Below, piece by piece: positions 57,511 through 64,000 of a stretch of 64,000 nt of DNA. The notes under the pieces were generated by a model. The model was not told the origin of the DNA, ran no database searches, and saw only the letters and a list, made by a program, of their open reading frames with translations. The DNA lies in assembly GCA_014529385.2 (NCBI GenBank), contig CM043953.1, forward strand, positions 116,155,049-116,219,048. Reading direction: 5' to 3'. A program made the translations under genes and the position numbers. Position 1 is the first letter of the stretch, and each line of letters opens with the position of its first letter. This DNA is from Adiantum capillus-veneris (taxonomy: Eukaryota; Streptophyta; Polypodiopsida; Polypodiales; Pteridaceae).

Positions 57511-59350
57511 GAGAGCATCGGCCACCTGATTATGCTTGCCAGCAATGTGAGCAATATGAAAATTAAAACATGAAAGAAAATTTGCCCACCTCATTTGCTT
57601 GTCGGAGAGCTTGGTCTGTGTCATGAAATACTTGAGGCTTTGATGATCCGTTCATAGGATGAATGGAGTCCCCAAGAGGTAATGCTTCCATGAGTCTAGG
57701 GCATGAAGAACAGCTAAAAGCTCCTTTTCATAAATGCCCAAAACTTGCTCATCTGAGTTGAGTCTACGACTCTCATATGCTATGGCATGCCCTTCTTGAA
57801 GAAAAACAGCTCCAAGGCAATCACCACAAGCATCACATTGGACCTCAAATGGCTTTGAGAGATCCGGAAATACAAGCACGGGTTGAGAGGTAAGCTTTTG
57901 CTTTAGCTTATCAAAAGCTTCTTGTTTCCTTTCAGTCCATACATACTTAACGTTCTTTTTGGTTAAGTCATGTAATGGACCTGCAATCAAAGAGAATTTC
58001 TCTATGAAGCGTCTATAGTATGCACACATACCTATAAAGCTTCTTAGTCCATGTAAATTCCTTGGATTAGGCCATTCTTTTATTACCTCCAACTTTGTGG
58101 GATCCATACAGATGCTAGACTGAGAGATAATATGACCTAAGTATTGAATTTCTTGTAAGAAAAATTTACTTTTCTTTTGATTAATGAAAAGCTTATTATC
58201 TCTCAATTCTTGAAAGATTACCTAAAGATGTTTCTTGTGCTCTTCAATTGACTTGGAGTAGATGATTACATCGTCAAAGAATACTCCAATGAAGTTGCGG
58301 TGTGGTCGAAATATGCACTCAATCATGCAATTGAAGGTTGCTAGAGCATTTGTTAAGCCAAAAGGCATAACAAGATATTCATAAAGACCAAATGTTGTGC
58401 GAAAAGTGGTCTTTAGGATATCTTCATCAACTATCCTTATTTGATGATAGCCACTCTTGAGGTCTATCCTACTAAAGTAGGTCGACCCTTGCAACATATC
58501 AAATAGGTCTTCAATGTGAGGCACAAGAAACCTGTTCTTGATAGTAATCCTATTTAGTGCTCTATAGTCGACACACATACGATATGTGCCGTCGTTCTTA
58601 TGCACTAAGAGAACTGGTGACAAAAATGGAGAGGAGCTAGGCCTCACCATTCCTTTCTCAACCAATTCATTTACTTGCCTCATAATCTCCTCTTGTTGAG
58701 CCTGTGAGACTCTATAAGGAGGTTTATTAGGCGGTGATCTACCTGGAATTAGCTCAATTGCATGGTCATCATCCCATCGTTTTGGAGGTAGCTCTCCAGG
58801 GATTTCGTCAATAAAAACATCTTGGAATTGATTAAGGAATTTAGACAACTCTAAATACTGATGCATTCCACTTTCATCGAATTGTGTTTTATTAACATCA
58901 CTTAAAGAGTCTTTAACAAAAATCATGTACGCGGAAATTGAACTCTTTATTGACTTCTCAAAAGCTTGGTCATTTACAAGAGGTATGGAGCTACCTGACT
59001 CTTGTGCAACTATGTACATATCTTTTTCCCTAAACTTAAAGGAGATCTTCCTTTCAGGGAACTTGATAGAGGCATCAAGGCGGTCAAACCATGGTGCCCC
59101 TAAGATTACATCTTCATGCTTAAGAGGAGAGATGAAGAAGTCCTCTTTGTCCACATATCCTTGGATGTTGAGCCATAGCTTCCCAATTAAGGGAGTAACG
59201 GAAACATCTTGGCCAATGAAGGCCCCATCTGCCTTCATAGCATCTCCCATCTCAAACTCTTGTATGCCTAGCTTGGCGGCCAACTCAAGAGAGATGAAAT
59301 TGTGAGTTGAGCCAGGGTCAAAGAAAATGAAAGCATCATGCTCTCTAACC
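57511..59350 (-). pseudogene. Chromovirus protease, reverse transcriptase and RNase H
   Basis: Protease: FFDPGSTHNFIS at about 59290-59325 (the DPG form of the aspartic active site). Reverse transcriptase: MVRPSSSPFLSPVLLVHKND, CVDYRALNRIT, IDLKSGYHQIRI and the catalytic FFDDVIIYSK (58255-58285; FFDD in place of the common LDD). RNase H: CDACGDCLGAVF and DHQSLKYF, then HNQVADALSRRP. The same frame runs the whole way but is cut by TAG at 58219-58221 and TGA at about 57649-57651. A TAG also lies upstream of the protease near 59380. The nonsense codons look like C-to-T changes. Confidence 0.92.
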
Positions 59351-59431
59351 TTACCCCAAGCGTAGGAGAGAGGTGAACCCTAGCAATGAACATCCTCTTT
59401 TGGGGCAATAATTGAAGCTCTAGGTTGTTCA

Positions 59432-60652
59432 TTACGTGCATTCCTTTGAGGGCAAGCTCAATAGACACTTAAAGCATCGATTGTCTTTACGGTAGTGCTC
59501 TAGCTCTTCAGGAGTGAGTCTATTCTTTCCTTTGTAGACTCCCTTCTCCTTAGCTTTGTTGTTGCTAGAGTTACCTTTGGAAGAATTTTGGGGTTGATTC
59601 TTCCCTTTATGTTCATGCTTCTCTTTGGTTTCCATGGGCTTAAGATTTATCTTAGCCCCTTGTTGGAAATTGATTCTTGCGGAAACCATAGGGTGGTGGA
59701 TGACCGCAGAAATTGATTTTGGCCTTTGTGAATTGACATATTCATTCATGTCTTCGGGGAGGCCCGCACAGAATTGTTGCTTTTGCTCCTCAAAGTCTAT
59801 CTTTTTGTAGACAGTGGCTTTCAGATGTAAATCCCAAAACTTATCTACATACTTGTGGATAGACTCAAAAGGAGTTAGCTTCAAACTTTGCCATTCGGTG
59901 AGGACTTTATCCTTAGCATCGCTTGAAAGGAATTGCTTCATAATGGAGGCTCTTAGATTTTTTCATGTTCGGGGAGCTTCTCCATTAGCCCGAAGGCTAA
60001 TGGAGAGCCGAAGGCTAGCCCACCATTGTCTGGCGGACTTTTGGAAGTGCATAGCTACATGACGTAGCTTTGAGGACTGCGTGAAGCCCTCATCTCCAAA
60101 GGCGGCATCAAATTGTTGGATGAACACCAATACTCTGTCTGTGGCACTAAAGGTACCATCATAGGTAAGTAAAGAGATGCTCTTTCCTCCCTCCTTGAAC
60201 TTTTTGAGTTTCTTCGACCTTCTCCAAGCAGCATGTGATCTTCTATGTCCTCTCCTTTGTGATTCCCTTGAGGAATAGCCACCACTTTCATCCGAAGAAG
60301 AAGAAGAAGGTGATGAAGATGGAGAAGAGGGTGACCTCTTTCTCTCATTTTTCTTCTTTGAGTCCTTCTCTTCCTTCATGGATTTGTGGTGAGGAGGACT
60401 ATGAGGAGATCTCTTTCTCTTTGTGGGAGTAGGAGATCTTTGTGCTCGACGCCTTCGCGGAGCTACATCTTCTTCCATTGATTCGTCAGGGGATTTGCTT
60501 CCTTCCTTCTCCTTTGATGGAGGTTCTTGACATTGGGCATGGCCCCTTCTCTTTGATGGATGTGAACCATCAAGTAACACATTCCAAAGCTTTTCATATG
60601 GGTTTTCCCCTTCTCTCTCCATAGAGAGTCCTCTTTTTGGAAGTCTCTCCAA
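59432..60652 (-). pseudogene. Chromovirus gag
   Basis: The N-terminal part is very Arg/Ser/Lys/Glu-rich with SPSSSPSSSSS. A capsid-like region has VFIQQFDAAFGDEGF and ARQWWASL. A single TGA at 59963-59965 separates it from KQFLSSDAKDKV and CAGLPEDMNEYV, with an NQPQNSSKG basic tail and the start of a CCHC zinc knuckle (CFKC) at about 59475. The rest of the knuckle is lost to a frame change. Gag would form the virus-like particle and package RNA. Confidence 0.85.
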
Positions 60653-61269
60653 GAGACTTCAGAGGATCTCTCTCTTCTTGGTGAGTAGGTAAAATCCCTA
60701 GGCGTGAAGTTGTTGTTGAACTTCACCTTGGAGAGCGGGATTTGCCATAGCTTATTGAAGCCTAGTAACAAGATAGTTCACAAGCATTGGAGTGTCATCA
60801 TTAGCACCTTCACTTGCAAAATCAAAGTTATCAACATTAATTCTACCTCTTCATTATTGTCAGCCATGTTAACAAAATTTGTGTGTTTACTTTATGAATC
60901 TTTTGGCAATTCAAAAATTAAGTTGCTACTCCTCTTTGCCTTTGAAAATCAGCACTTAAGCATCTACACCCGCGGCACAAATTTAGCTAATTATAGAGAG
61001 TAGAGAGGTAGGTCTAACATTGCAGATTTACCAAGGGATAGCTCCTTTTGGACTTCTTGTAGCTCAATAATGGTGAAGCCAAAGACAAGTCTAAAAATAC
61101 CCCATTATTAAGACCAAATCTCCCGAGGTGTGCACCATACCCACAGAATGGGCTCGACAAAATTGATACTAGATCCTAGACTCACTTACCCTATATAATC
61201 AACAAAACCGACCATTCATAGGCTACTTAAGGACCTCTCTTCTTAAGCAAGAAAAGAGAAACCATGAGA
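60653..61269 (-). other. Chromovirus 5' untranslated leader
   Basis: The segment between PBS and gag includes the CTCTTCTTAAGCAAGAAAAG block shared with the older remnant at 53.65 kb. The small plus-strand frame at 60704-61003 has no family features. Confidence 0.5.
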
Positions 61270-61279
61270 TCTGATACCA
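61270..61279 (-). other. Primer binding site for initiator tRNA-Met
   Basis: Minus-strand TGGTATCAGA starts one base inside the 5' LTR end. It is complementary to the 3' end of plant initiator methionine tRNA, the usual primer for plant gypsy elements. Confidence 0.85.
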
Positions 61280-61280
61280 T

Positions 61281-63121
61281 TGTAATGAAATTGGCCTAAT
61301 TACTTAGATTGTAGCGGAAAATGAATAACATAGTAGGCACTTCATTGAGCATAATCCTTGGTGTAGATAAGAGAGAGTGCTTGGATGGAGAGAGCAACAT
61401 TAAACACATTTCCTAGCTAACATGGCATGAACAATAACTTGAAAGAGAGAGAGAATTAGAGAAATTGACAACATTTGAGGACCGGATTTACTTGGAGCCG
61501 ATCCCCCCTCCAGTCCCCCCTCCAAAAGGCTTTTGTATTATAGTTTCTCCCATCAAGAGAGACTTGGTACAATACAAAATGGTGTGTTTCTTGAGACCTT
61601 CTTTGGTGGTATGAAGATGGAAGCTTCATACACCAAGCAATTATGCTAATAACACTTTGCCAAAACTTAAAAGAACTTGAGCCGGAACCCTCTATCCCAA
61701 GACCTCAAACACCATGAAAGGTGAGGAGAGCTGGCAGGGATCGAGGAAGAGGAGAGAAGGAGAAGTATTTCTACAAGAAAGCTTTCATTCCCCTTACATA
61801 ATCACTCATAGATAGCATAGCTTAGCTTACATAGAGGTAGAGAAGATGTTAGCATGCATTGAGCTTGGCTCTTGGTTGGATTTGCATCCATAGCCAAGAG
61901 GTGTTGATGTAGGCCTTCTCCTTTATATCCAAGAGAGAGAAGCTTTTGTGCTTTGCCACACACAACAATGAGCATAAAGGGGGGATTTTTGTGAGAGAAG
62001 GGGGAACTCGATTTGGCCCACTTACACTAGCTGAGTGCTCATTGGATGCTTTTGGGGATAGCCAATGGTTGGCCTTGGTCTTTTGAAGCAACATAGCTAG
62101 CCTTGTGACAAGTGTCCTTCATACCCCTATTTTCCAAGCTTTAAACCAATTTAAAGGAATTAACTAATCCCTCATTGGACCGAGGCCAATGGTTGGCCTT
62201 GGTCTTTTGAATCAACATAGCTAGCCTTGTGACAAGTTTCCTTCATATCCCTATTTTCCAAGCTTTAAAAAAATTTAAAGGAATTAACTAATCCCTCATT
62301 GGACCCCTTGGTCAATTGGCCAATAGGAATTAAGCTAGCCCATGCGCTACTTAATTCTCATTGGACCCCTTGGTAGGCCATCCAATAGGAATAAATCAAA
62401 AGCAAAACCTGAATCTAGAATTGAAAATGCCTTTCCTAATAAAATATATGGTTAATTGAATTATCTAAATGCTCATTGGACCTTTTAGGTGGCTGGCCAA
62501 TGAGAATTAAGCATGCATTGGCTAAGGTGTTGAGATGTTTCCAAGAGGCCTTAGGGGGTGGTATGGTCTAATGAGAGAGAAAGAGACCACTCTTCTCCAT
62601 CATCCCCTTTCTAAAGGGCTCGCCCCTTCTCTTGTAGGCCACTTGTTTGACTTTAAGGACTCAAGCACCTTACCCAAGGTGCTTAGTCAATAAACACCTT
62701 AGCATAGGTTCTCACCTTGGAAATGGAAAAAGAAATTTTGATGTCCTAGGCCTAAAGATTTGTTACACTAACCCTTGGAGTCTTTAATGAAGCAAACCCT
62801 GAGGTTTAAATGCTCATTATGTGTACTTCCCCTTTTATAGGGTATCTCCATCTGGACCCTTCATGAGCAAGAACTGTCTCCCTTTTGGTCCCATTTAGAG
62901 ATGATCCTAAAGCACTTCTTGTACCTAGCTCTTGGATAGATTATCTCCCTTTTAGCCCCGTCATAGAGATGCCATCATCTCTCATCTAGGCCTTAGTTAA
63001 GATAGTCATAAAAGCACATATCTATATTCTAGCTCTTGTTCCCCTTTTATCTCCCCATATTAAATGATCAGTTTAACATGAGAAAATCATTTGGTGGAGG
63101 GAAATATTAGATTTTATGACA
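61281..63121 (-). repeat. 5' LTR of the chromovirus
   Basis: Direct repeat of 53932-55637. It is longer because a segment of about 130 bp (around 62060-62300, containing GGCCTTGGTCTTTTGAA) is tandemly duplicated. Confidence 0.92.
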
Positions 63122-64000
63122 CTAGCCTACCATATACAGATAAACCAAAGTTTCAATAGAGATTTAAAATTCCACAGAGTTCAATCCTACCAATGGTTTC
63201 TCTTGATACGCCAAGACATCTTGAAATTCGCTAAAAATAATTCTGCATCCTCTCCAGGCTCTCCAAAGAAAAGAGGATACCCATACATTTGGCATTGGCT
63301 TTCCATTGAATTGATTTCAAAGTCACACCCGTTTTTGTTTTTCTTTCTTAAAAAGATTTACACAATAATGTTTTCTAGCCTGCAATCTATTCTACAACAA
63401 AATAAAGATATTCACATCAAACGACCTATGATAATCAATAAGAGGTAGGATGACAGGGTTTGGTGATGCGAGAATTTCTCCTACTCTTTGGGCACCAAAC
63501 ATGAACACCATACGTTGTTGAAAATGAATTTTCCTACTAATTGCAATGTTTATTCTAATGTGTGGAGTGAAATGGAAGGGGAAAACCTCTATTCCTGGGC
63601 CATTATCCATGGTCTATGCATGACCTAATGCTTAAAACAAAACAAAAATATAGACGTCCAAACTAAGGTCGTACCTAATGAGAGGCAAAATAAAAGGATT
63701 TACTGAAGCGTTTATCTCGGCCAACCTAAGAGGACCTAAAATTCTACAAATGACACGTTGAAATTGCAACTTAGTACTAACAATTATATGTACCTTTTGC
63801 CTTGCAATGGGAATGAAGGGATCATATAAATTTTCGTGATTCATGCAAACTACTTGACTATGCTAAAGGTTGATTCTACACAAAAATATACAAGCCGTTC
63901 CTCAGTGGGGGCACCAATTTGAAGCGGTCCGGGGCGGGCAACAAGAAGAGCAACCTCTAGACACCCTTCAAGGCTCCCGTGTTGCTCAATTGGGTTGGGG
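63122..64000 (-). repeat. Right flank with a tandemly duplicated open unit
   Basis: Two related minus-strand open frames (63392-63610 and 63632-63844, about 240 bp apart) align over 50 residues, sharing FQ-RV/RM, LR-AEI/RVGEI, ASPNP/ASVNP and ILPLI. The identity is unknown. The last 100 bases (from about 63900) are more GC-rich, with GGTCCGGGGCGGGC, and may begin another feature cut by the window edge. Confidence 0.4.

Larger units (their letters stand above)
53932..63121 (-). mobile_element. Full-length Ty3/gypsy chromovirus, inactive
   Basis: LTRs of 1706 and 1841 bp start TGTAATGAAATTGG and end ATGACA (TG...CA). They are flanked by CTAG on both sides, consistent with a 4-5 bp target duplication. 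The minus strand reads PBS, gag, protease, reverse transcriptase, RNase H, integrase, chromodomain and polypurine tract. Every coding block carries at least one stop or frameshift, so it cannot move by itself. LTR divergence is moderate and includes a tandem duplication in the right LTR. Confidence 0.95.

Noticed and set aside
60704-61003. Plus-strand 99-codon frame near the gag start
   Set aside because: It is antisense to the chromovirus leader and gag start and has no known domain.
63900-63960. GC-rich sequence near the right edge as the start of an rRNA or tRNA gene
   Set aside because: Too short to judge and no rRNA or tRNA consensus boxes are visible.

Overview
The window looks like repeat-rich nuclear DNA of a land plant. 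The signs are spliceosomal introns with GT/AG borders, plant-type CACTA (En/Spm) transposons, a chromodomain-bearing Ty3/gypsy element primed by initiator tRNA-Met, and long (GA)n/(TC)n microsatellites. The families fit a large non-seed-plant genome (fern, lycophyte or bryophyte), but the sequence does not prove this. I see no intact host gene, rRNA, tRNA or CRISPR array; nearly everything is mobile DNA.

Region 1, 2.08-27.90 kb. A large composite element is bounded by 33-bp inverted repeats (32/33 identical). With later insertions removed it is about 11.7 kb and holds four genes in two convergent pairs. Gene A (plus) is a transposase-like protein and gene B (minus) is unknown. Gene C (plus) joins a histone H3-like domain, a Ulp1/C48-type cysteine protease, an acidic linker and an FCP1/NIF-type HAD phosphatase domain. 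Gene D (minus) is unknown. B and C are transcribed away from each other across a 2-kb region full of microsatellites and GC-rich hairpins. Two CACTA elements of one family sit in exons of A and C in opposite orientations (3322-11390 and 17701-23760). The second is an internal-deletion derivative. Both carry a captured fragment of a host heavy-metal-associated (HMA) domain gene. Excising either CACTA element plus one target-site copy restores the reading frame of the gene it interrupts.

Region 2, 27.9-37.4 kb. There is CT-biased anonymous DNA, then two opposed minisatellite arrays built on the same roughly 20-bp core in inverted orientation (31.25-34.65 and about 35.2-37.17 kb), with a 257-bp MITE-like insertion in the left array.

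Region 3, 37.4-52.6 kb. A decayed second element carries a DUF8039-like domain, a Cys-rich/helical region and a DUF7869-like DDE transposase. Several kilobases of DNA studded with CCCTATGGCC/GGCCATAGGG palindromes follow, and embedded in them is a second FCP1/NIF-type HAD gene with a duplicated first exon. A degenerate coiled-coil gene lies at 50.4-52.5 kb.

Region 4, 53.5-63.1 kb. A full-length but inactive chromovirus lies on the minus strand (LTRs 53932-55637 and 61281-63121), inserted into an older relative. The last 0.9 kb holds a tandemly duplicated unit of unknown nature.

The standout is gene C, a histone-fold/SUMO-protease-like/phosphatase polyprotein inside a large DNA element. The independent presence of the same phosphatase family beside a different transposase at 45 kb strengthens the idea that these elements carry chromatin- or protein-modifying functions. 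All copies here are pseudogenes, so the system has to be sought intact elsewhere in the genome.
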